Shown one piece after another: positions 1 to 7,959 of a stretch of 64,000 nt of DNA. The notes below the pieces were generated by a model. It had not been told where the DNA came from and ran no database searches. It saw only the letters and a program-made list of their open reading frames with translations. Numbering within the stretch: position 1 is the first letter of the stretch; every line of letters starts with the position of its first letter. A program made the position numbers and the translations under genes. The DNA is taken from assembly GCF_900094545.1 (NCBI RefSeq), contig NZ_FMAH01000007.1:112199-176198 (forward strand), in the 5' to 3' direction. Source of the stretch: Martinezella miluonensis (lineage in GTDB: Bacteria > Pseudomonadota > Alphaproteobacteria > Rhizobiales > Rhizobiaceae).

Positions 1-1098
1 CTCGCGCCGGACAAATTTCTCGCTACATTGCCCTTCGCGCTGATCACCGTCGGTGCCGCCATTGTGACGGTCTTTGCCGCCTTCATCCTGCAGAAGCTGG
101 GACGGCGTTTTGGCTTCGCACTCGGCGCGCTCTGCGGTGCAGTCGGCGGCCTTGTCTCCGTCTGGTCGATCCTGCATGCCGATTTCTGGCTGTTCTGCCT
201 TGGCACCGCTGGCGTTGGCGCCTTTCAGGGGTTCGCTCAGTTCTATGCGATCGCCGCCGCAGACTCGGTCGGCGCGAGCTACAAGAGCCATGCCATTTCC
301 ACCGTTCTTGCCGGAGGTATCTTGGCGGCGCTGATCGGTCCGATGCTGGCGACGACGACAAAGGATCTGCTCTTCGGCATCGCCTTTGCCGGCGCCTATC
401 TTCTTGTGGCGGCGCTTTCCCTGCTTTCGGCTATCGTTTTCCTGGTTTTCTTCCGCGATGTCGGCATCGTCAGTAGCTCGGAGGCGGGGACCGCGCTTCC
501 ACCGCGGCGCCTTGGCGAGATCGCCAGCCAGCCGATCTTCATCGCCGGCGTCGCCACGACCATGGCGGGTTCCTCGGCCATGCTGTTCGTCATGACCGCA
601 TCGCCGCTGGCCGCAGTCGCATGCGGCTTCAGCATCGAGGATGGCGCGCACATCATCCAATGGCACTTGCTCGGCATGTTTGCGCCGTCTTTTTTCGCGG
701 GCCGCCTTGTCAGCCGCTTCGGCGTCGCTCCGATGCTATCCGCCGGCATGGCGCTGATGGCAACCTGTGTGGCGATCGCCACCATCTCGACCACGCTCAC
801 CGCATTCTATCTCGCGCTCGCCGCCCTCGGCCTTGGTTGGAACGTACTTGTGGTCTGTGGAACGACATTGGTATCGCAATCTTATCGCCCGTCCGAGCGC
901 GGCAAGGCGCAGGCACTGTCCGGATTGCTCGGAAATCTCTCGGCGACCGTCGCCACCCTGTCGGCGGGCGCGGTGCTGGAGAGATACGGCTGGTCGACAA
1001 TCAATCTGCTGACTCTGCCCGTGCTTGCCGTCGCTCTGCTGCTCGTGCTGAGATGGCGCGGCATCAACCGCTCAACGGTGGGAGAAGGACTTGCCTGA
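1..1098 (+). CDS. MFS transporter, 5' end cut by window
   Basis: Hydrophobic protein of at least 365 residues, open from the first base of the window, so its true start lies upstream. Repeated hydrophobic segments rich in Gly, Ala and Leu, with short basic loops such as LGRRFG (about residues 34-39 of the visible part), fit a major facilitator superfamily carrier of about 12 helices. The family moves small solutes across the inner membrane with a proton gradient; the substrate cannot be read here. The stop overlaps the start of the GlxA-type regulator by 8 bases, so the two are probably co-transcribed. Confidence 0.8.
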   Translation, partial: LAPDKFLATLPFALITVGAAIVTVFAAFILQKLGRRFGFALGALCGAVGGLVSVWSILHADFWLFCLGTAGVGAFQGFAQFYAIAAADSVGASYKSHAISTVLAGGILAALIGPMLATTTKDLLFGIAFAGAYLLVAALSLLSAIVFLVFFRDVGIVSSSEAGTALPPRRLGEIASQPIFIAGVATTMAGSSAMLFVMTASPLAAVACGFSIEDGAHIIQWHLLGMFAPSFFAGRLVSRFGVAPMLSAGMALMATCVAIATISTTLTAFYLALAALGLGWNVLVVCGTTLVSQSYRPSERGKAQALSGLLGNLSATVATLSAGAVLERYGWSTINLLTLPVLAVALLLVLRWRGINRSTVGEGLA

Positions 1099-2062
1099 TC
1101 GCCTAATTGTTATGATCGCTTATGATGGCGTCAATCTGATTGATATTGCCGGGCCGCTTCAGGCCTTCGAGTCCGCAACGTTGCAAGCGAAGGATACGGC
1201 GTCAGGCTATCGGATGGTAACGGCCTCGGAACGCGGCGGTGCCATCCGTACCGCCCCTGGCCTGATGGTAGAGACCCGGCCGCTCGATGAACTGATCGCC
1301 TCCGACATCGACACGCTCATTGTCCCGGGGGGACTTCCCGCCGACGGCGTCTTCGGGCTCGACCGGCTTGTTGCTTGGCTTGCGGTGACCGGTCCTTCCG
1401 TGCGCCGGCTCTGCTCCGTCTGCACAGGCGCCTTCCTGCTCGGCGACGCCGGCCTACTCAACGGAAAGCGTGCCACCACGCATTGGTCACGGTCGGCAGA
1501 ACTGAGCCAGCGCCATCCGGCGATCCGCATGGAGGCCGACTGCATTTTCGTCAATGATGGCCAAGTCTGGACCTCTGGCGGTGTGACCGCCGGTATCGAT
1601 CTGGCATTGGCACTGATCGAGGCCGACCTGGGCCATGCCATTGCCGCCGCGACGGCGCGCCAGCTGGTAGTTTTCGTCAAGCGGCCTGGCGGCCAGAACC
1701 AGTTCAGGACGCCGCTTGCGCAGCAGCATCGTTCGCCTACAACCTTCACGCCACTGCATACCTGGATGGCAGAGCACCTGCACGAGGATCTCCGTGTCGA
1801 AAAGCTGGCGGAGAAGGCAGGCAAGAGTCCTCGCAACTTTGCCCGCCTCTATGCCGCCGAGGTGGGATGCACACCGGCGCGGGTCGTAGAATTGATGCGA
1901 CTGGAGGCGGCGTGCCGTGCACTCGAAGAAACCGGCCGGCCTTTCAAGGCGATTGCGGCCGATGTCGGCCTCGGCAACGAGCAAAATCTGCGGCGCGTCA
2001 TGCAGCGCCAGTTCGGTATAGGCCCTTCGGACTACCGGGCGCGCTTCAGCGGGCGACTGTAG
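1091..2062 (+). CDS. GlxA-family regulator: DJ-1/PfpI domain plus AraC HTH
   Basis: 323 residues starting at a TTG that overlaps the upstream transporter; an ATG at 1112 is an alternative. Residues about 5-170 form a DJ-1/PfpI class I amidotransferase-like domain with the conserved Cys region SVCTGAFLLGDAGLL. Residues about 220-320 are a double helix-turn-helix AraC domain (SPRNFARLYAAEVGCTPARV, then the FGIGPSDYR end). This architecture is typical of GlxA/CdhR/ArgR-type activators, which often control amine or amino-acid catabolism. The ligand is unknown. Overlap with the MFS gene suggests it regulates, or is made with, that carrier. Confidence 0.85.
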   Translation: MPDRLIVMIAYDGVNLIDIAGPLQAFESATLQAKDTASGYRMVTASERGGAIRTAPGLMVETRPLDELIASDIDTLIVPGGLPADGVFGLDRLVAWLAVTGPSVRRLCSVCTGAFLLGDAGLLNGKRATTHWSRSAELSQRHPAIRMEADCIFVNDGQVWTSGGVTAGIDLALALIEADLGHAIAAATARQLVVFVKRPGGQNQFRTPLAQQHRSPTTFTPLHTWMAEHLHEDLRVEKLAEKAGKSPRNFARLYAAEVGCTPARVVELMRLEAACRALEETGRPFKAIAADVGLGNEQNLRRVMQRQFGIGPSDYRARFSGRL

Positions 2063-2454
2063 CTTCGCTTTTGGTCGTTGTGAAAACGTGCTCCCGTGGC
2101 AGGGCTCCGATACGCCATAGCGTGGCCAGGATGCCAAGAGCCGAGCGTTTCTTATGTCGCGCGGCGTCGAAGCCCGCGTCTTAAACGGTTTGATCGGCAA
2201 TCGCCCGGCAACCCCGGTGTCGTGGCATGTCCGACGACAATGATTGAGGCATGCTATCGTCGTCGGACGCTGCACTATCCGGCTCGCGGGTGGCGTCCGG
2301 GCCGGCATTTGGAATATTAGCATCTACCACAGGTTTAGCGACCTGCCCGGATGGGCAGGGTCGGTTCCGCGCTCGATTGGCCTACTGTCCTGATGTTCCT
2401 GCGACGGCCCTTCCTTGGCCGTTGGAGGGCAGCTCTTGTCCCGAGCTGCACACG
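2063..2454. other. Intergenic region between convergent genes
   Basis: About 390 bases with no convincing gene. It holds two inverted repeats that could act as transcript ends: a 10-base perfect repeat, GTCCGACGAC at 2229-2238 with GTCGTCGGAC at 2259-2268, and a GC-rich stem-loop at 2339-2363 (CGACCTGCCC with GGGCAGGGTCG, one bulged G). Neither is followed by a clear T run. Confidence 0.5.
2229..2268. repeat. 10-bp perfect inverted repeat, 20-nt spacer
   Basis: GTCCGACGAC at 2229-2238 is the exact reverse complement of GTCGTCGGAC at 2259-2268. It sits downstream of the GlxA-type regulator in the convergent intergenic region. It could be a weak transcription terminator or a remnant of a mobile palindromic element; no U tract follows. 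Confidence 0.4.
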
Positions 2455-3141
2455 CTATTTCCGAACCTTGCCAACGGTCAGCCGGCCGCTGCTCCCATCG
2501 GACAGCGTTACCTTTCCCCATGCCGACATGAGGTCCGCCGCTCTCGTGACTTCGATCCGCCCCGTGCGGCCATCCGAGCATTTGACCGGCAGGGCGATTG
2601 TCGGGCGCCGATCCGTCAGGTCGTAAGTGCCTGAGCATTTTGCCGAACGCCGTGACGACTGAACCGAAAAGCGGCCGTTGCTACCCGATGCTATGGTCGA
2701 GCCCTTGAACGTCTCGCCGGAATCCATCTTAGCGGAAGCCGGAAGAACGATGTCGGCTTGCCTGTTGCTCTGCGGCTTCGACGGTCTCGAACCGGCAATC
2801 CTCAAGGCCCTCGCAATGCTCGGGGTCATGACACCACTTCCGGCAAATTGAACATAGTCGTCATAGGGAATGGCGCCTCTCGCAATAGCAGTCAGGACCC
2901 GGCGGCAGAACTCAAAACGAACATTGGCCTCAGGCACGCCCATGAGCTTCGCTAGTCTTTCCTGCACCTGCGGATTGATGCCGTGATGGCTACATTCCTC
3001 GATATTCCAGTTGAGAGCCGAGGGATCGCTCAGCACGTTCTTATCGTTCTCGTACCCACTCTTGCGGGCGATTGCTCCAGCATTCGCCGACAAAGGAAGC
3101 GCGACCATTGCGATGGCCGCCAAGATCATGAGCCTTTTCAT
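2455..3141 (-). CDS. Secreted hypothetical protein
   Basis: 228 residues. The ATG at 3141 is chosen because GGGAGGTAG lies just upstream and a clean signal peptide follows (MKRLMILAAIAMVALPLSANA, cleaved near residue 21-23). The mature N-terminal half is helical, with two Cys (in EECSHHG and EFCRRVL). The C-terminal half is rich in Gly/Ser/Arg with short beta-like segments and two more Cys (SAKCSGTYDL and PVKCSDGRTG). The paired Cys suggest periplasmic disulfides. I do not recognise a named family. It stands alone on the minus strand facing the GlxA gene. Confidence 0.65.
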   Translation of the reverse strand: MKRLMILAAIAMVALPLSANAGAIARKSGYENDKNVLSDPSALNWNIEECSHHGINPQVQERLAKLMGVPEANVRFEFCRRVLTAIARGAIPYDDYVQFAGSGVMTPSIARALRIAGSRPSKPQSNRQADIVLPASAKMDSGETFKGSTIASGSNGRFSVQSSRRSAKCSGTYDLTDRRPTIALPVKCSDGRTGRIEVTRAADLMSAWGKVTLSDGSSGRLTVGKVRK

Positions 3142-3317
3142 TCTACCTCCCATTGCGCTGTTGATATGTTTAGCGTTCCCGCATGGCTTGTGAAGTGCCA
3201 TTAACGGGTGAGGAGAAAAGATATTCGACTATCCCCCGCTTACCGGTCTGACCGACCTCTGTCAGCCCGACTTTGAATTACCCGGCTATCGGTTGGAGGG
3301 TTCTATTGCTATGCTTT

Positions 3318-3608
3318 GACCCTAGCAATTTTGACCGCATCGGCAGCCGCGACGCGATCGGCATCCGGCCGAAGGACCTCTATCTTGGCGATGCCCAGAC
3401 GGGCGGAGCATTTCAGGCCAGGGTCCGTGTGCAGGGTGTCGAGCTGGTGGGGGCAGAAAGCTATGTCTACGGCGTTCTCGCCGATGGCCAGGCGATCGTG
3501 TTTCGCGTCTCCGGGCGGCCGCAGATTGGCATCGACAGCGAGCTTACCGTCGCAAGCTCAACCAATGTCCTGCGTTTCTTCGTTAGCCGGGGTAACCGAA
3601 CGCAATAG
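3318..3608 (+). pseudogene. Remnant of ABC sugar-importer ATPase, TOBE domain only
   Basis: The plus-strand frame ending at 3608 matches the C-terminal TOBE region of MalK/UgpC-type ATPases: an IGIRPKDLYLGD segment (the family signature is GIRPEDL), then beta strands reading FQARVRVQGVELVGAESYVYG, and an end resembling the usual LRFF/FF segment. No Walker A, signature or Walker B motif is found upstream in any frame, so only about the last 90 residues of a roughly 360-residue protein remain. It is probably non-functional. The gene has been cut by deletion or rearrangement, with no visible insertion sequence. Confidence 0.6.
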
Positions 3609-3955
3609 CCATTGTGAAACATTGCTGTGCGCTTGCAACCGAAGCCGCTGCGTGGCTTGGCCTAGCTTTCGCACGGACAGGTGGGAGTTTCCTGGGCGCG
3701 ATTGTTCGATATATGCAGGCACTAACACTAACATCGAACTCGGATCACCCAACAGGGCAGACCGATTGTGCATAGGCGAAGTCGGCCCGATTAGTTCGAC
3801 GGAGGGACCTCAGTGGTCTTTGTAATCCACCTCCAATTTTGCAATGGCGTCTTCTGATCTGCCAAGCGCAAAGTTATCCTCCGGTTTCTCATCTCGGATT
3901 AACGATTTTACGATAGGAATTGTCCAAGGGGAGCATCATCGAAAGCCGGTGAAAC
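3609..3955. other. Intergenic region, nothing recognised
   Basis: About 350 bases between the ABC-ATPase remnant and the diguanylate cyclase. I see no gene, repeat or clear promoter. The remnant's history suggests this may be decayed sequence. The stretch just before 3956 holds the upstream signals of the GGDEF gene, including a purine-rich AAGGGGAG about 25 bases from the start codon. Confidence 0.4.
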
Positions 3956-5014
3956 ATGGAAAATGCAGCAGATGACACCGAATTGAGCTTCCATCGCTCC
4001 GGTTGCCGTCTAGCGTCCGCCTCGCAGGCTCCACTCTACTCCTTGCTGGAGCGACTCCACGCCGTCCTAACAGGTCCTTTTGACAGGCAGACCATTTGGC
4101 AGCTGCATCGTCAGATCAATCAGCAGGCTGCGCTTATCCGCGAGGCCGACATTGCCCTGGCCGGCGCCGAGATCTTCGAGCGCGCCTCCGTGGCTGCATC
4201 CATGGGCACATGGCGGTGCGAACTGCCGAGCGAGCAATTGACGTGGAGCGGTGGAACCTATGACCTTTTCGGCTTTCATCGCAGTCATGGACTTGTGCGT
4301 GGCGACATCCTGAGAACCTATTCGGAGGAATCCCTGGCCCGTCTGCAGAAAGTCCGCAGTGATGCCATCGAAACAGGCTCTGGCTTTAAACTTGATGCGG
4401 AAATCCAAGGTCCGGATATCGGGAAACGGTGGATCAGAATATTCGCCACGGTCGAACGCCAAAATGGGGAACCAATCCGGCTCTTTGGTATCAAGCAAGA
4501 CATTACGGAAGAAAGAACCGTCTTTGAGCATATGCGGCATCTCGCCGAACACGACGTAATGACGGGGCTTGCCAACCGCACTCAATTTCAAGTGCAGCTT
4601 GCCAAGATCTGCGGGCCAAGCGGATCAGGCGGAGCCCTGATGCTCATTGACCTGGACGAATTCAAGGAGATCAATGATACGCTCGGGCATGGCGCTGGAG
4701 ACGAGTGCCTGATCGAATTCACGCGTCGGCTGTCGACGATATGCCAATGCGCTGATCTGATTGCCCGCATTGGCGGAGATGAGTTTGCGGTCCTCTTCAG
4801 CCCCGCCACCGATCGGCACACCATCGAACGCGTCGCTCAGCGTTTGGTTGACGCGGCAAAGGCGCCGATGAACTATTCCGGGTCCGTTTTCAATGTCAGC
4901 GCTTCCGTTGGGGTTGCCTTTGCAGAGGGCGAGACGCCGACCGCTCTGTTCACGAAAGCCGACCACGCGCTCTATGCCGCAAAAGCAATCGGCGGCGACG
5001 CCTTTCAAGGCTGA
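3956..5014 (+). CDS. PAS-GGDEF diguanylate cyclase
   Basis: 352 residues, soluble, with no transmembrane segment. Residues about 75-187 look like a PAS sensor (WRCELPSEQLTWSGGTYDLF, ending in the PAC-like IKQDITEERT). Residues about 195-350 are a GGDEF domain with an intact catalytic motif GGDEF at 273-277 and the metal-binding segment LIDLDEFKEINDTLGH. It should make cyclic di-GMP from two GTP. The inhibitory I-site (RxxD just before the motif) reads QCAD at 264-267, so the Arg is missing and product inhibition is probably lost. There is no EAL domain. Single gene; the signal sensed is unknown. Confidence 0.9.
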   Translation: MENAADDTELSFHRSGCRLASASQAPLYSLLERLHAVLTGPFDRQTIWQLHRQINQQAALIREADIALAGAEIFERASVAASMGTWRCELPSEQLTWSGGTYDLFGFHRSHGLVRGDILRTYSEESLARLQKVRSDAIETGSGFKLDAEIQGPDIGKRWIRIFATVERQNGEPIRLFGIKQDITEERTVFEHMRHLAEHDVMTGLANRTQFQVQLAKICGPSGSGGALMLIDLDEFKEINDTLGHGAGDECLIEFTRRLSTICQCADLIARIGGDEFAVLFSPATDRHTIERVAQRLVDAAKAPMNYSGSVFNVSASVGVAFAEGETPTALFTKADHALYAAKAIGGDAFQG

Positions 5015-5183
5015 AATGACGTTGTCTTCGACGTAATCGCCAGCAGATAACCGGCGCATGCGGCCCGCGGTCTGGCCAATATATGCGATTGAGGGGAATC
5101 GAACCGAGAACCCGGTGCTCACGCAGGCAGCATAAGGTGAATTCGCCTTTTAGAAGACAATTGCCAACTCGTGAAAACTGAAA

Positions 5184-5214
5184 AAAGGATGACGTGCGGT
5201 GCGCGCCATCCTTT
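5184..5214. terminator. Bidirectional intrinsic terminator
   Basis: AAAGGATG at 5184-5191 pairs exactly with CATCCTTT at 5207-5214 across a GC-rich loop. On the minus strand the stem is followed by a run of T (CCTTTTTTCAG), a classic Rho-independent terminator for the permease gene ending at 5281. On the plus strand TTTCTC follows, so it may also end the diguanylate cyclase transcript. Confidence 0.8.
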
Positions 5215-5280
5215 CTCTAATTTCGTTGTGCCGGTCCCTAAAGTAGCGTCAACTTAATGATCCGCCGGCAACGGCCCTGG

Positions 5281-6735
5281 TCACGTTGCAGCCCCGACAG
5301 CGGAGCCGCGAGTGCTTACACGAAGCACGTAGTAGACTGCCCCACCAATGCCGACGCCGAAGAACCAGCCATAGGTCGCCCACCATTCCGGCAGGATCGA
5401 CGTGAAGGTCGGCAGGATCGACGAGAACAACGCTCCAACCACGAGAGCGATAAAGGCATTTCTATGCCAGCCGGCCTGGAACCGAAACTCGCCACTTTCC
5501 TGGTAGAGCGCAGCAACATTTAGCTCGCCTTTCCGGATCAGATAGTAATCCACCATCATGATCCCGAAGATCGGGCCCATGCTCGAGCCGATGAAGTTGA
5601 CGAAGTGCGCGGCACTCGTCTCCCACGGCGCGAAGGGATAGAGTATCAGCGCGATCAGGGCCGCAATATAACCGCCCCGCTTGAAGCTGATCTGCCGAGG
5701 GAAGACGTTGGAAAAGTCGAATGCCGGCGAGACGAAGTTTGCGACAACGTTGATACCGAGCGTTGCTACCGCAAAGGTCAATGCAGCAAGCAGTGCCAAG
5801 AACCAACTGTCGAATTTCGCCGAGATCGCCTCAGGATGTAGCAGCACTTCGCCGTAGACGGTGAAGGCAGCGGTCGTTGTCACACCAGCGACGAGGCAGA
5901 AGGCAAGCAAGTTAATTGGCAGGCCCCAGAGATTACCCCTCCGCAAAGTTTTTACGTCCGTGGCATAACGCGAGAAGTCGCAGAAGTTCAGATAAAGCGC
6001 TGCAAAGTAAGTGATCCAGGTGGCGGCCACGGCTGCAAGCGCTGGGAAGGAACCCGGCTCACCGGGTACACCTGCGTCCTTCGTCTTTTCCAGCAATACG
6101 TCACGCGGGATTTCACTACCGAAGGAGAAGGTGCCTGCCTTGACGATCAAATAGATCGCAAGCACCAGCATCATGATCCAGACGGCGGGACCAGCCAGAT
6201 CCTGAAATTTGCGCACCGTCTCCATGCCGCGCTGGATGATCAGAAGCTGCAGCGCCCATACGACGACGTAGCAGATGACCTCGAGCGTTGAATGGCCGAG
6301 CAAATGGCTGTTTTGATGGTACGCTAGAATGCTCTCGTTGCGGATGAGAAGAGCGACGATGGCACCCGAGGCAGCCGCAGTCTGAGCGCCATACCAGAAG
6401 CAGGCGACGACAGCCCGCACCAGTGCGGGGACATTTGCGCCGAAGGTTCCAAAGGAAGCGCGGGCAAGAACAGGGAATGGCACGCCCGTCTTAACACCCG
6501 CATTGCCGACCAGGCTCATAAGGAAGAAGATGACCAGCGAGCCGATACCGATCGCGATCACGAAGTTGATGAAACTGCCGCATAGCAGGAAGAGACTTGC
6601 GGCAAGATAATATCCCCAAAGGCTGTGAACGTCCGACGTCCACACATTGAAGATACTGAACGCGCCCCATTTCCTCTCTTCGGCAGGCGCCAAGTCTTCG
6701 TTATACAGTGAAGGCGATGGATTTTGTATTGTCAT
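5281..6735 (-). CDS. NCS1-family nucleobase/allantoin-type permease
   Basis: 484 residues with about 12 hydrophobic segments. The N-terminal signature (NEDLAPAEERKWGAFSIFNV, then a WTSDVHSLWGYY segment) and the GVPFPVLARASFGTFGANVP segment are hallmarks of the NCS1 nucleobase:cation symporter family, which imports cytosine, uracil, allantoin or hydantoins. Family length is 450-500, so the protein is complete. The ATG at 6735 follows GGGGAGAGGGG. No purine or allantoin catabolic gene is adjacent, so the substrate stays open. Its leader carries two tandem stem-loops (6758-6789), and transcription ends at the hairpin at 5184-5214. Confidence 0.88.
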   Translation of the reverse strand: MTIQNPSPSLYNEDLAPAEERKWGAFSIFNVWTSDVHSLWGYYLAASLFLLCGSFINFVIAIGIGSLVIFFLMSLVGNAGVKTGVPFPVLARASFGTFGANVPALVRAVVACFWYGAQTAAASGAIVALLIRNESILAYHQNSHLLGHSTLEVICYVVVWALQLLIIQRGMETVRKFQDLAGPAVWIMMLVLAIYLIVKAGTFSFGSEIPRDVLLEKTKDAGVPGEPGSFPALAAVAATWITYFAALYLNFCDFSRYATDVKTLRRGNLWGLPINLLAFCLVAGVTTTAAFTVYGEVLLHPEAISAKFDSWFLALLAALTFAVATLGINVVANFVSPAFDFSNVFPRQISFKRGGYIAALIALILYPFAPWETSAAHFVNFIGSSMGPIFGIMMVDYYLIRKGELNVAALYQESGEFRFQAGWHRNAFIALVVGALFSSILPTFTSILPEWWATYGWFFGVGIGGAVYYVLRVSTRGSAVGAAT

Positions 6736-6757
6736 TTCCCCTCTCCCCTATGTCTCC

Positions 6758-6789
6758 GAGTCCGTTGGACTCGAGGAGCAGCATGCTCC
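6758..6789 (-). promoter_or_regulatory. Two tandem stem-loops in NCS1 permease leader
   Basis: GAGTCC at 6758-6763 pairs with GGACTC at 6767-6772 (loop GTT), and GGAGCA at 6775-6780 pairs with TGCTCC at 6784-6789 (loop GCA). Both stems are perfect 6-bp helices with 3-base loops, separated by 2 bases, starting 23 bases upstream of the ATG. They would form in the 5' untranslated RNA and could stabilise the message or control ribosome access. I do not recognise a known riboswitch class. Confidence 0.5.
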
Positions 6790-6827
6790 CAAAACGGCCA
6801 TGTGACAATTGGGATATGGTAAGTGTT

Positions 6828-6962
6828 AGGATACGTAGAGTTCCGTTTCAAAGAACACGGAATGCCGCCGAGGAGTCGAGGCTCGAATCTATCGATGCGA
6901 CCGGTAATTTTAGACTCACCATTGATGAAATGAGCGAAATCGCAAGATTGGCGGCACCGAGA
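6828..6962 (+). pseudogene. Possible aldo/keto reductase C-terminal remnant
   Basis: One plus-strand frame reads RRVPFQRTRNAAEESRLESI and then about 17 residues ending LTIDEMSEIARLA. This resembles the conserved C-terminal stretch of aldo/keto reductases (PRTRN..R..EN....F.LT.EEM..I..L). Nothing of the TIM-barrel core or the catalytic Tyr/Lys is found upstream, where the frame runs into the permease leader. If the match is real it is a short relic of a deleted gene. The stretch is short, so the call is tentative. Confidence 0.35.
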
Positions 6963-7134
6963 GCCGAATTGCAAACCCACCCGGCCTCGCTCCAGCTTAA
7001 GACTGAGACCGGCTCGTGCAGTCTCATTGCGATAGTCGCACTGAAGTGATCCAGGCGCACACGCCGAGCGGATGCAAGAATGCGGTCCACCCAAAGCCAC
7101 GACAAAGCTGGCTCAGCGCGAGGCCGGCAAGCGC

Positions 7135-7959
7135 CTAGGCCAGCGATGCTGGTTCCATATCCGGGCTAGCGGACAGGACTGCTTCCTTTAGGGCGCGCGA
7201 ATAGGGATGCTGCGGATTGTCAAGCACAGCGCGCGCACCGCCTTGCTCGACGATCTCACCCTTTTTCATGATGATGATGCGGTCACTGATGTAGTAGGCG
7301 GTCGCTAGATCATGGGTGATGTAGATGATCGAGAGCCCAAGTTCTTTCTTCAGCTGGCCGAAGAGGTTGACGATCGCCATTCTGAGGGAGGCGTCGACCA
7401 TGGAAACGGGCTCGTCGGCTACCAGCAAGCGTGGTTGCGGTATGAGCGCACGCGCAATAGCCGTGCGTTGCAGCTGGCCGCCCGATAGTTCATGCGGAAA
7501 CCGGCCCTTTACCTCGGCAAGCGTCAGGCCGATATGGGCAAGCGCATTGTCCGCCATACGCTCGACTTCCGTACGGCTCGGCCGATTGCCATCGGGCGCG
7601 AAATTCCTCGCCGTTTCGAATAGATATCGATCGACCCTCTTGAGCGGATTGAAAGCCTCGAAGGGGTTCTGAAGGACGGGCTGAACCTCGCGCATGAAGG
7701 CGCGCCGGTCGGACCTCCCATGAATGGCAACGGGCATACCGCGAAAATTGAGTGCACCCGATGTCGGCGCCGTTTGACCGAGGATCATCGACGCAATGGT
7801 GGATTTGCCGGAACCGGATTCGCCGACGATAGACAGGATTTCCGGCTCTTCTCCCAAGGTCAGGCTGACATCGCGCACAGCGGTTATCTGGCGGCGGCTG
7901 AGCATACCGCCCTGCCGATAAATTTTGCTGACATGCGAGAGTGAAAGAAGATCGCTCAA
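7135..7959 (-). CDS. Opp/Dpp-type ABC importer ATPase 2 (DppF-like)
   Basis: 274 residues. Walker A GESGSGKST, signature LSGGQLQRTAIARAL, Walker B LLVADEP followed by the D-loop region, and the H-loop THD are all present. In place of the usual D-loop ALD it reads MVD. The end lacks the long zinc-type oligopeptide extension. It pairs with the DppD-like subunit, whose reading frame it overlaps by 4 bases (ATGA). The dimer powers uptake by the two permeases upstream in the operon. Context (GH51 enzyme, oligosaccharide-sized binding protein) suggests an arabino-oligosaccharide rather than peptide load. Confidence 0.9.
   Translation of the reverse strand: MSDLLSLSHVSKIYRQGGMLSRRQITAVRDVSLTLGEEPEILSIVGESGSGKSTIASMILGQTAPTSGALNFRGMPVAIHGRSDRRAFMREVQPVLQNPFEAFNPLKRVDRYLFETARNFAPDGNRPSRTEVERMADNALAHIGLTLAEVKGRFPHELSGGQLQRTAIARALIPQPRLLVADEPVSMVDASLRMAIVNLFGQLKKELGLSIIYITHDLATAYYISDRIIIMKKGEIVEQGGARAVLDNPQHPYSRALKEAVLSASPDMEPASLA

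Larger units (their letters stand above)
6736..7134. other. Leader of NCS1 permease and decayed sequence
   Basis: About 400 bases. Nearest the permease are two stem-loops (6758-6789). At 6841-6862 is an inverted repeat TTCCGT / ACGGAA with a 10-base spacer, a possible operator or part of the permease promoter region. The rest overlaps an apparent aldo/keto reductase remnant on the plus strand. No intact gene is seen. Confidence 0.45.

Noticed and set aside
5090..5145. tRNA-like GGTTCGATTCC on the minus strand
   Set aside because: The flanking bases do not form a five-pair T stem, and no acceptor, D or anticodon arms could be built.
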